This document shows, one piece after another, positions 13,200 through 23,858 of a DNA stretch of 64,000 nucleotides. The notes below the pieces were generated by a model. It saw only the letters and a program-made list of their open reading frames with translations, was not told where the DNA came from and searched no databases. Source of the stretch: Hirsutella rhossiliensis (Eukaryota > Ascomycota > Sordariomycetes > Hypocreales > Ophiocordycipitaceae). The position numbers were made by a program, and so were the translations under genes. Each line of letters begins with the position of its first letter. Within the stretch, counting starts at the first letter, position 1. Where the stretch lies: positions 124,001 to 188,000 of the forward strand of contig NW_025408674.1 in assembly GCF_020360975.1 (NCBI RefSeq). The letters run 5' to 3'.

Positions 13200-13219
13200 A
13201 CGCGACGGGTCAAACGCGT
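13200..13219. promoter_or_regulatory. MCB-like elements upstream of PRI2
   Basis: ACGCGT at 13214-13219 is a perfect MluI cell-cycle box, and ACGCGA at 13200-13205 is a near match. They lie about 95-110 bp before the PRI2 start codon in the 367-bp divergent interval. In yeasts this box binds MBF and drives G1/S transcription of replication genes, including DNA polymerase alpha and primase subunits. Use of the site here is inferred from position and precedent. Confidence 0.55.
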
Positions 13220-13474
13220 CGGGCGAGAGTGGGTTTTTTCAATTAAGCGGTCAGCCAATCATATGCGATGCAATTTCCCCCCCGACACGGCTTACCTACC
13301 CTATACTGTTGCCCTGTTCCCTGGGGGAAAGGAGGTCATTCTTGGAGTCATTCTTGCAGTCATTCGTCATGTCTCGTCATGGCCGTCAACATGCCGCCTC
13401 GTCTTCGCCGAAGAACAAAGTCGGGGCCTGGGGGTGATTGTCGCAGTGCAGTACTTTTCCTCATCCCGCCTGAA

Positions 13475-13852
13475 ATGGTAAGAGCTCCGTGTCCATCTTG
13501 TAGCTCAGACTGACAAAGAATACAGTTGACTGCAAACCCCGGCAACACACATTCGCCGCTTCTCCAGCTTCCACCAGAAATACTAATGCAATGTCTCGGT
13601 CAAGCAAATCCTGTCGACGGCGTGCTGCTATCCGTCTCATGCAAGGCACCGCTGCGCACCGCTGCCCTGTGCCACCTGGAGGTACCGGACCCCCGGACAC
13701 ACCGGGCTGAGTGGGCCGCCTCCTCACCCGGCCCCCGGTGCGACTGCGGCGGACTGGAGGACCTGCTCAAGCGTTTCCGCCCGAGAGATGCTCACGGGTA
13801 CTCTGTACAGGGCATCTTGTCGGGACCGTCGACGACTGACGACAGGCCATGA
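13475..13852 (+). CDS. Short F-box-like protein, possibly a truncated remnant
   Basis: The frame from 13526 has no ATG near its start, but it begins exactly after an acceptor (ATACAG) that has a CTGAC branch site about 12 nt earlier. A donor GTAAGA follows the ATG at 13475-13477. The model is therefore exon 1 = ATG alone, intron 13478-13525 (48 nt), exon 2 = 13526-13852, giving 109 residues. The N-terminus has an F-box-like pattern (LLQLPPEILMQCLGQ, then VDGVLLSVSCKA), the module that docks substrate receptors on Skp1 in SCF ubiquitin ligases. After about residue 60 nothing is recognisable and no LRR or WD region follows, whereas fungal F-box proteins usually exceed 300 residues. It may be a decayed gene whose 3' part lost its frame. 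The F-box match is moderate. Confidence 0.45.
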
Positions 13853-15651
13853 TGCAGGGATAGAGGGATTTCGAAGCACGGCAGACGAAGACAGGGTTCA
13901 GAAAGTTCCGAGCTCATCGACCACGGGCCAGGAACATGTAGGGGCCAAAGTCTTGCTTCTTGCTTCTTGCGCGATGCCTGTGCCGCAGCAGGCTTGTTGA
14001 TATTTCGTATGAGGCACCAATTACGGTCTGCATCCCCGGTCAAAGGCACAGAAGGTCGGTGACGGACCGGGATGACGGACCGGGATGACGGGCCCCGCCG
14101 AACAACTGTGGGGCGAGGGCCGGGGAAGAGACGCGTACCTGCAGCTGTCCGTGTCTGCTCGGCCACCCGCTCCGCATGCGTAGTAGGCAGCTGCAGCTGG
14201 GCCTCGACGGGGCAAAGGGACTTGCTCCATGAGCGGGATGTGTTGGAGACTGAATTCGTCGTACTCTGTACCGGAGTGATGGCTGCCGCTGTCTCATTTC
14301 CGGGGCTCCACAGCGTTGTTATCACGATCTTCAGTTTCCGAATCAATTTGCTTGTTATGAGCTTGTGTATCATCATCAACCGGGGCTTGTCATGCGTTTG
14401 TCCAGGCCCACGTGGTCTCTATGGCAGATGCCCTTTGTCGAAATGAGGACGGCCCAACGCCGCCTCCACGCATTGCCCTCGGCCCCCAAGAGACGGGTCA
14501 TCCTGCCTGGTCCGACCCGCCTCTCCAGCGGCCTGGGATACTGGATAGAGCCCCTGGCGCTGGCGCCTGTAGAGTAGAGTGACAAGGCAGACCGATCTGA
14601 CGAGCCCCTATTATTAATATTGACGCCGCAAAGCTACTCTCGTGTATTGATTTACAACTGCCCTAGGTATTAGACACACAGTACAGCGGGCATGGGACTC
14701 GACTGCCGTGATTTGCATTCCTGTTGGTGGCCACGTCAATTAAACTCCTGGCCCCTGTTAGCTCCGCAGGCCCCCGCCTCCACCCCGGGCCCAAGCACCA
14801 CTGCCATTGGCCCGCCAGTGCAGCGCAGAGCAGACAAGAGGTCCATGCCCGTAGGCCTTGCATTCCGCAGGCCAAGATGCCGGGGTAAATATTCAACGGC
14901 TGGCAGACGGCTGCAGAGGGACACAGAGCCAGCTGCGCAGGAGCAAAGTGGCCAGCCGGGCGACGTAATGGCCGAACCTTGACAACCGACGGACAGCGAC
15001 GGCGCTGAGCTAGCGCTGTAGGTCACAGATGGCGCCCTCCAGACTCCCACGTTGGCGCACCCAGGTACCGCAGAACTACCCGCTGGACGCTGGACACGGC
15101 CGCCGGGGAGCTTGTCGATGCGAGTACCTCTTACCTCTGGTACAGGTACGGGCACTACGGGCCACTCCCGACAGCCAATGGCGGCTGACTACTCCCGCTC
15201 CTCGTCGTCGACTTCAAACTCATTTCGCCCTCCCTTCTTTTCTTCACCTTGACCTCATCGACAGACGACAGCAGCGACGACGTCGCATCGCATCGCCTCG
15301 CACCGCATCGCGACACCATACCACGCGCCACCAAATCCCCTCGACTCCCTTCCCCATCGCCTCGTGCCCCCTTTCGCTGCCCTGCATCGCGCCATCGCCC
15401 ATCGCCGTCGCCCACCGCCGCCGCCCACCGCCGCCGCCATCGCCACGGCACACAACACCGCCCCCATGTCCTCGTTATAGAGGAGCCTCTCCTCCCCCGT
15501 CTCGTCCACCTGTACGCTCTGCCCAGGTCCCGGTCCAAGAAACCTACGGCCTCGAGCCCCTTGTTTTCCTCGGCGCCTGGGCACGCGCACGCTGGGCACA
15601 CGCACTCTGGGCACACGCACCGCATCCTCCACAGCCTGCCTGCCACCAACC
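13853..15651. other. Intergenic region and long leader of the kinase gene
   Basis: No gene supported. A 13-bp direct duplication (GACGGACCGGGAT) lies at 14061-14086. From about 15250 the sequence becomes CATCGC/CCACCGCCG-rich and pyrimidine-biased, fitting a promoter and 5' UTR; a CRE-like GACGTC lies near 15279. The 15-bp triplication just before the kinase ATG is listed separately. Confidence 0.5.
15577..15621 (+). repeat. Tandem 15-bp repeat in the kinase 5' leader
   Basis: Three head-to-tail copies of CTGGGCACACGCACN; the first copy has CACGCG in place of CACACG. The array ends 30 nt before the kinase start codon, so it probably lies in the 5' UTR. Confidence 0.85.
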
Positions 15652-17781
15652 ATGGACGACGACCCGTCCCCGCCGACGACTTCCCACGAGCCCTTCGTCA
15701 CCATTACCCATGACTCCGACGCCGCCGTCCAGAACACGGCTCCCCTGGTCCGCTCCGATACCGACACCCCAGTCCAAGCACCCCCTCTGGCCCGGACATG
15801 TTCTGAAGATGACGCCGCCTCCTCGGCCTCGCTGCCGGCCGCAGACGACAAGACTCTACAAAGCCCTTCAACACCGCTGCGTATTTCCACCGAGATCTCG
15901 GTTCCCGCGCTCGCCACCGCCGGCCTTGCCCGCCGCGGCTCGCTGAGCGCCAACGCCAACCTCTCCACGCCTCGAGCCGTGACTCACAAGGCCTCCCATA
16001 ACAGCCTGCAGCCCCTGTCCAGGACCCCGAGCCTTAGGTCTTCCGTCGCACACGGCTTTGGATCCGCGGGCGGAAGTAGTAGCGCCATCCCGAGCCCCGT
16101 CATCGCCGCCATGGGCGATATGACGCCTCTTCCGAGCCCCCTCCTCTCCAGCGATTCCCCCGGCCCGTGGAGGAGACTAAGCATCGGCTCCGGGTCGCCA
16201 CCTCTGGTTCGTGCTCGGTTGGCCTGCATGGGCCAGGTCTCGGTCCTCGTCACGAACAATGGCGAGTCGGTCGAGTCGGCTGCCGCAAACGCGCCCAAGC
16301 GCAAGATGTACGCGGCAATGGACGCGGCCAACACGGCCCCGCATCCCGAACAGCCGCAGCCGCAGCATGCACACCAGCCCAAGAACCGCAGCATCAGCGA
16401 ATACATTCCGAATCCCGTAAGTGGGCCCAAGAGGCCGGTGATCGTCTCTGGCTCCCACGCCGAGATTGGCGCCAGAGACCAAGAGTCGCAAATGCGAAGG
16501 GAGCTCAACTATGCCGAGTCTCGAGGCTTGACCCCGACCGTCACACAGCCTCCCACTCCTCCCCCGAGCGAGTCGTCGAGAGACTCGAGCGACGGCAGCA
16601 AGCTCAAGGATCAAGGCTATGAATACTTTGAGGCCCGCGCCCGCAGCGACCGTAAGATGCGGCGTTGGAGGTCCATTGGCTTTCTCGGCCAGGGCACCTT
16701 TAGCCGGGTCATCTTGGCAACTAGCCAGGCGGTTCCCGATGGCGATTCCGGCGAGCCCAGTGCAGCCACACCAACGACGCCCGTAACGGAGTGCAGCGTG
16801 GCTCGCAGGAAGCTCGTGGCCGTCAAGGTGTGCGAGCACGGCCCGCGGGGCGGCGCGTCCGAAGAGCGCGTCGAGATGAGCCTGAAGCGCGAGCTCGAGA
16901 TCTTGCAAAGTATAAACCACCCGTCGCTGGTCAACCTCAAGGCCTGGAGCATAGAGCCCACGAGGGCCATTCTCGTACTCAACTATTCCCCCGGCGGCGA
17001 TCTCTTCGAGGTGGCGACGGCGCACCGGGCGGTTCTGACTTCGTCGCTGTTGAGGAGGATGTTTGCCGAGCTGGTCGGCGCGGTGCACTATCTGCACGAG
17101 AGGAGGATCGTGCATCGAGACATCAAGCTTGAGAGTAAGCGCTCTCTCCCCCTCCCCCGGGCGACTCTGATTGAGCCCCTTGCACCCGGAGAAACTCGAG
17201 GCTGACCGGCTTGTTCTTTAGATGTCCTCGTCAACCTGAGCCCGGCCGAGCTGGCAGACCCGACAATGGACTGGGCTACCTTGCCGCAGTCGGTCGTCAC
17301 CTTGACGGACCTCGGCCTCTCCCGCCGCGTCGCAGACGACGAGAAGCTCGAGACTCGATGTGGGTCGGACGACTACGCAGCCCCCGAAGTCATCATGGGC
17401 CAACCGTACGACGGCCGGGCCATTGATGCCTGGTCTCTGGGCGTCCTGCTCTACGCCCTCCTCGAGGCCCGGCTGCCGTTTGACCCCCACCCGGGCATGA
17501 GCGACGCCCATCGCATGCGCAGTCGCACGAGCCATCGGATCGCGAGGGTCGAGTGGCGCTGGATCGAATATGCCGGGGAGGATGGCGACCACGAGGGCAA
17601 TTTGGCCAAGTTTGAGGAGCGGGGCCTCGCCGGCGCCATGGAAATCACCGAGGGGCTCCTCAAGCGGGCGCGGAGCCGCTGGAGCGTTGAAAAGGTGACT
17701 GCGCAGCCGTGGGTGCGAGACGCCGTCCAGGTCGACGGCGGACTTCAATTCTGGGAAGAGGACGAGGCCGAGGAAGTGTAG
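15652..17781 (+). CDS. Serine/threonine protein kinase with long disordered N-terminus
   Basis: Exons 15652-17134 and 17222-17781 (one 87-nt intron, donor GTAAGC, acceptor TTTAG) give 680 residues. Residues 1 to about 335 are Ser/Thr/Pro-rich and disordered. The kinase domain follows: Gly loop GQGTFSRV near 345, Lys in VAVKV near 392, HRDIKLEN near 488-495 (the intron splits the Asn codon of this motif), DLG instead of DFG near 524-526, APE in YAAPEVIMG, and DAWSLGVLLYALL in the C-lobe. Lys, catalytic Asp and metal-binding Asp are all present, so the enzyme should be active. It resembles fungal CAMK/Npr-Hal-like kinases (yeast Prr1-type), but I cannot settle the subfamily. The first in-frame ATG is chosen; context ACCATGG is strong. 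The substrate is unknown. Confidence 0.9.
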
Positions 17782-20664
17782 AGGCGGCACATGTGCCTCT
17801 CCCTCTGTTCTCTCGGCCCCAACGCACTCGTTCAACAGGCAAGGCCAGGTTTGACATTTGTGCAACGCATGCATTCTCTTTCATGGGACCAGTTCTCTCA
17901 AGTATTTTCTCTATTCTCCCCCGCCTAAAGCAGACGGCCATTCTTTCTCCCGCTCGTCTCTTCTGGCATGACGCGACGGCGTTCTCATCTACATATGCTT
18001 ATACCTTTAACAACCGCTTCATCTCGCGCCCCTGTTCCTCCAAGCACCCCTTTCTTTCGTTTCTTCCCCTTGGGCGCTTGTCGCAAGGAGCTTGACTGGA
18101 TCACGACGTACTCGGACAGGCGGATGGACGGTCGCGCAGGACAGGACAGGATAGGAAAAGGGAGCTGGGAGCAGTGATGGATAGGAACTCTTGACAGAGG
18201 ACCTGGTTCGGCCTGATTCGACTCGTTTTACGCAAGAATGATTGAGCCGAGGCTGGCGCAGCGGGAAGCAATACATTGCTAGATTGTGCAGTCTTGTTCC
18301 CGGTTAAAGTGTGGAGTTTTGCGGCGTACATGAAACAGCGAAAGCCTTTCTTTCCCCTACCATGCAAGAGATAGACGTGCTCTGGACACTGGCAGGTGAC
18401 AGCAGTACTCGCAGAGCCAACGCCCTGAGACGACGTCCGGAGTTTTCTGCGCGAGGTGCCTACGAGGCCTGACCGAGGGCTCGGGCGCTTTGGCGGCAGG
18501 GAACATGGCCCCCTCCTCCCCTCACTTGGGGTGGCGGGCCGGCGCGAGACACGGACGCGATGCGACTCTCTGTTGGTCCGTCCGCTGGCGTTGGGCCGGC
18601 GGAGGGGGCCCAAGCAGCGGAGGGCGAGGAATCTGAGCCGCCTCTTTCGGAGGAGACGAAGAGAGCACGGGTGAGCCGGTCAGCGAAGGAGTTGGATAGG
18701 AATCAGCTCCAGGTTTCGTCCCGTCTCGGGGGCGCTGGGATGTAGCAGGACGCTCGGGACGGCCGGTCGGAGTGCTTGCTGGGCGTGGGGACATGTGTAT
18801 GGGTTATACAGACCAGGGCACGAGGATGAAGAGACATCAGGGGGAGGAGTCTGGAGCATCCCCGTGGGGAGCAGCAGCGTCGAGGGCCCTCATCATGGTG
18901 ACGCGCGATGCCCGAGTCAACAGGCTGCAGCCCTCTTTGCGATGCAACATCGCTACGCATGTTGTGCATGTGCATGCTTGGGGGGGACCATGACCTGGAC
19001 GCAGAAGCCTCCAGGACATGGTCCCACTTCCTCCCTTCCTCCCCCGCTCCAGTAGGTAGAGCAAATGCGTCTCTGCTCCGTCATCATGGCCACGACCAAC
19101 AACCGCCCGCCATCACCCACGACGGCCGGCCCGCCGCAACGAAACCAGAAGCAGCTCGAACAGGCGTCGTCCCGCACGCTAGGCCATGCCTGCTCCCTAC
19201 AGCACACCCGTCGCGCGGCTATTGTCGGCCCCTGCGGGACGCCGACGACTTGGACGGGGGCGCGGCTGGAGATGAGAGGACTCTTCTCTGTCTGCTCCTT
19301 TTTAGCTCGATAACGCAAGATTGCCTGGAGATATCGAGACGAGGCCGGCGGGCCAATCACGTCGCGCCGGGGCCGAGCTCGCGTCTTCTTCAGCAAGGGC
19401 GGCCCCGGCCTGGCGTCGATGAAGAGGCCCCCGCTTTCGGCGCTGCTGGAACCCAATCGAGATGTCTATTTCGTTTTCTCCTTTCTTTTCTCGCTTCTTC
19501 GATTCTTTGGATGAGGTCCGGGAGGGCCTGGGCCTGGGCGTCGCGGCACTAAAAACCAAGGCCTAGGAAATAACCAGCTGTCCTTGTCGTGGGCTGTGAT
19601 CCCACCACCCTTCGTCGGCCTCGACTTGAACGAGCACCTTCCCTCCCTCCCCCCTTCTGCCTGGCCACTGGGCCAAGGACGCTGGACGTTACCGTGACGC
19701 TGCTGGCTCCCACGCTCTCATCCCTCTCCAAGCGCTGCCCGCGGACCAGCGGAAGCGGAAGCGGAAGCGCGGTCCTGGGATCCATCGAGCCCCATGTTGC
19801 TTCCGACCTCTGCGCGACGGTTGCTGCCTCTGCTTGCTTTGAGGGAGAAGACGAGGCAGGGCGATGGATCCGGGTATAGAGATGTCTACGATATACCTGT
19901 GCAGTAAACACACGCACGCACATATATATGAATGAATATACCACGTATAGAGACGCTCGATGTTATCGGCATCCCTCCCCCCCCCCTCCGGGGCACCAGG
20001 CCAGGCCTGCAAGACACATCGGCGCGGCGCCCAGAGGTTGGATCGATGACACGGCCCCGGTCTGGATCTCGGCCCCCTCCGCGCGCACCACCCACGGCCT
20101 GGCATATTTCGTGACGGGTACACGCCCACGCCAGATGGGCCCCAGGCTGGCGCGATATCACGTCCCAGTCCGAATCCGCCTCTTGGCCGCTCTGCCCAGG
20201 TTGATGCCTCTCTCTCGTCCTCATGCCCCTCCCCCCACGCCCGAGCTTCCTCGTCCGGACATTTCGTTTTCATCAGTGGGGGAGAGGGGAAGGATGCAAG
20301 GACCCCGCGCCGGACGGATCGAATCATCCTCGTCGGCTCTTTTTGGCGGCATACTCTGCGAGGCTGGGTTCCCCACGCGACGAGCCGCGACGAGCCGCCC
20401 CGGCGATGATGGCTTCCAGGCGACCATTTCTCTCGTTGCGTCGTCGGCCCCTTGGCCCCCCCCCGCCGGGCGCGGGGGAAACGGCCTATATGTCCGAGGA
20501 CGAGCACCTCGCAGCGGGCCCAGAGGGAGACAAGAGCCGCTCTCCTGCCCCCGCCCCGCGCGCCTCGGCCTCTCGTCGGGACCGGAGGCCTCGGACAGCG
20601 AGGACACGGGGATTAGATTAGCTCATAACGATCCACGTGGGGGGATTCATGTTTTGGTTTGGGT

Positions 20665-20697
20665 ATGGACGGGGGGATGGACGGGGGGATGGACGGG
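20665..20697. repeat. Tandem 12-bp repeat, about three copies
   Basis: ATGGACGGGGGG twice, followed by a shortened third copy ATGGACGGG. G-rich on the + strand. Confidence 0.85.
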
Positions 20698-21049
20698 CGG
20701 GGGACAAGGGGCGGAACGGTGTTATCGAAGAGGGGGCGCGTAGAGGGAAGAGAGATGGGCGACAAGACTGATGGACAGAAACCGAGGGCAGGAATAGAAA
20801 AGGAGAGAAGGAGAAAGAGATGGAAGTATCAGGTCGTGGCTGGTGAGCAACAACGGCCGCCGCCTCGACATCACGTGCCGACGGGCCGCCGTGCCTCGCC
20901 TCGCCCGGTGCTCCCGCCACGAGGCATCCATCCGAGGGGAGGACACCTTCCACCACACCCTCCATCACTGCCATGTCCGCAGCCGCGTATAAGGTTTATT
21001 ACCTACAGCACCGTCCGCTGCTCGCCTTGGCCATGCCATTTGCCGTCAG

Positions 21050-21085
21050 GCACAACCCAGGGCACAACCCAGGGCACAACCCAGC
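21050..21085. repeat. Tandem 12-bp repeat, three copies
   Basis: GCACAACCCAGG repeated three times, the last base of copy three changed to C. Confidence 0.9.
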
Positions 21086-21775
21086 CAGCTGCCGTCCACG
21101 TCTTACATACATATCCGTACATACTGTACACATACACTTACAAATACTCACATAATTACAACACATACATAACACTCACGGCTCAGCCCAGCTCAGTACC
21201 GGCATTGCCCCCCCCCCGCCGTGCGCTGCTGCTCCGTCCGCCCATGCGAGCCTTCGGCCAGCCCCGTCTATTTACGTTTCCTTGCCTCCCCCCTGCCCTC
21301 CCCTCTCGCCTTTCCGTAGCCCAGCCATACAGCCAGCCCCGCCGAGACGGGGTCTCAAGTCAGCTCTCCGATGCTACACACACTCTCTTCCTCTGCTGTC
21401 CCGTACCGTACCGTACAGACATGCCGCTCCCGGACGTATGTACAGTGTACAGTATTGTCTGGGCGTGCCGCCAGGCAGCGGGCGCGATGCCCCAGAGCAG
21501 CATCTTCGCCCGCCGTCAACTGTCAACTGTCTTCTCCACACCCAGGACCCCGAATCTATCCCCCTCCATGTCGCACACGCACTTGCTGATGACTGGACGA
21601 GCTTGCAAATTACCGTTGCCGTGCCGTGCAAGAGCCACACTAGATGACTTCGCACAGGGCTGTTTTGTGTGTGCCAAATAACGTGCATCGCGGATCCCTA
21701 CGTACAGCCATGCAGACCCGGCTCCCCTCGTCCCTCCCTGCCTACCTACAGTACCTACTTACATAATACCTATTT

Positions 21776-21870
21776 ATACACACACACATAGACACATAGA
21801 CACACACACACACAGACACATACACATACACACACATAGTTACACACACATACACACCCACACACCCACA
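21776..21870. repeat. CACA/CATA-rich microsatellite tract
   Basis: Imperfect run of CACACA with interspersed CATA and CACC units. Confidence 0.8.
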
Positions 21871-23040
21871 CACCCACGCCTGTATCCTTGTCTGTGCAGA
21901 AAAACCCCCGACAGCATAGACGAACGCTTCCTCGTCTCCGGAGAAAAAACAGCAACAGCAATCACATCATAAAATGTCGGGATGCCGAGCGTTGCCTCGG
22001 AAGACACGTTCCGCTTCCGCCCATGCCAAGCGGAAGGGTCAAGGGGAAAAAAGGCTAAAAAAGATAGAAAGGATGGAAAAGAGGGAGATACCGAGCATGT
22101 ATACCGGCACATGCAAGACAGCACTGTATCTACCCATGTACAGCGGCGGTGTTAATACCTGCTACCTACGTGCTGGGTCTCCGTCGTCGTCGGTCGGCGC
22201 CCATGTCATCAGGCCTTGGCGATTCGCTGATGCCCCCCTCTTCTTTGCCCTCCCCCCTTCCCCTCCCCCTTCGTCTCGCCGTCGTCGTCCTACGGCAGGC
22301 TTCAGCTTCAGCCCTCGGCCGTGGCCCCTTCTGGAACACTGGCTGGCCATGTCATGTGCATGTGGGCGAGTGAGAGCTTCGGCACCAGAGGAGGAACGGC
22401 CCGAGCGACAGCTCGCCTTGGCAACCTTGACCTCTTGGATCAAAACATGAGATGCTCATCCTACCTTGCCCCAAAGTTAGTATTGACATTACCGCACCGA
22501 GTAGCGCGGGCCAAAGGAGTGAGAAAAAGTCGCCTGATGCGGTTTTACCCGAGGCACCAGAGCCAATTGTGGCTCCAGCCAGCGGGCCGTTTTGCCCAAT
22601 CCAGGCTGCTCTCGGGCTTCGTCTCCGGACGTCATCCACGACAAGACTCACCTCGTCTGGACCCTCGTGCTAGCATCGTCATCAGTGCTCTGTATGGATG
22701 CCATCTCCTGTCCGTGCCTCTCATCGGTGCTTGGCAGTGACGCCCCAAAGCCTCCCGGCCACGCCGGCCGCATCTCTCGCTCCGTCGCGCCGGCGAATCA
22801 TGACGGCAAGAATCCTTCTGGAATCGCTACCGGCGCCCACCAGCGAGCCTCTCAGGACCCTCCGTTGCTGTGTGGAATGCCCGGGGCCTGTCCCCGGCCC
22901 CAGGTCCGCCAGGGGGGGCCCGTCATGCCGTCCTGATTGGTCTCTTGGCCTCGCGTGTGGTGCCTCGGGTTCCAAAATATCACCTTCTCTTTCAGGTCCA
23001 TGGTTGCATTCCCACACATGCCGTCCCCCCCTCCTCTCAC

Positions 23041-23055
23041 TCACACACACACACA

Positions 23056-23089
<34 letters not shown>
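23041..23089. repeat. (CA)n(CT)n compound microsatellite
   Basis: CA dinucleotides pass directly into about 15 CT dinucleotides. It lies about 770 bp upstream of the Clr5-gene start codon and may belong to its promoter. Confidence 0.88.
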
Positions 23090-23091
<2 letters not shown>

Positions 23092-23858
23092 CTTCAGAGC
23101 CGGTCCAGCACTCCAGCTCCTCCTCACCATCTTGCTTTGCCAGCATCGGTCGCAATGGCAGCCCAGCCCGCATTAGGTTACATCCCCCCCCCCCAGTCTC
23201 CTCCCCTCACAGGCTGGCTCCCCCAATTCTCTCCACTCTGCCGTCCGTGAAAGGTTTTTGTCCCTCGGTGCGCTTGCTGTGCGCTTCTTGCAGGAGCTGT
23301 GAACTGCCAGCAGTTGTACTGTCGTAGAGCCGCCCACCGCCCCCCTCCCAGGTTCTCTCCGGCCAGGCTATTGGCTTTCCCTTCCAGGATACTTAGGCGA
23401 GGAACTTTTGCTCACCCTCACCCTCTCTCTCTCTCTACCGTCTGTGGCTTTGCTCTCCACAGCCGTTGTGCGCGGGTAGCGAGGAAACAACTCTCTTTGC
23501 CTCCCCAGCCCAGCCTGCCTTATCGAGAGAGGCCTTGCACACCTTCGCAGTCCATCCTGGCCGCACCGTTATCGACGTCTGCCCCTTTCCCTTTGCATTG
23601 GCTCTCTCCCCCTTCCTTTAGTTGCACACCAATCACTTGGCTATTCGTAACGGCGATTATGGGCACTTTTGCCCGCCTGGCCGTCCCATCGTCTCCGTCC
23701 CGACTCCTGGCCACACACCCATCCAGACACTGCCACGAGTGATGAGTCCTTGTGTCGGTGAATGAGCATCCGGCCGGGGTTCTCGACTCGCTCGAGTCTC
23801 GCCAACTGACTAACTGCCTGCCTGCCCACGAGGCCTCGCTTCTCGGCGCCTCGTCGCC

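Larger units (their letters stand above)
17782..23858. other. Large gene-free stretch; leader of the Clr5 gene
   Basis: About 6 kb with no protein gene I can support. It contains short tandem triplications, a CA/CACAT-rich tract near 21776-21870 and a CA/CT tract at 23041-23089. Open frames here are Arg/Pro/Ser-rich, overlap one another on both strands and lack domains. The last 500 bases are strongly pyrimidine-rich, as expected for the promoter and 5' UTR of the Clr5-domain gene. A long non-coding RNA cannot be excluded. Confidence 0.5.

Noticed and set aside
20659..21681. 340-codon open frame on the + strand
   Set aside because: Begins in a G-rich tandem repeat and runs through microsatellites; no domain or codon pattern.
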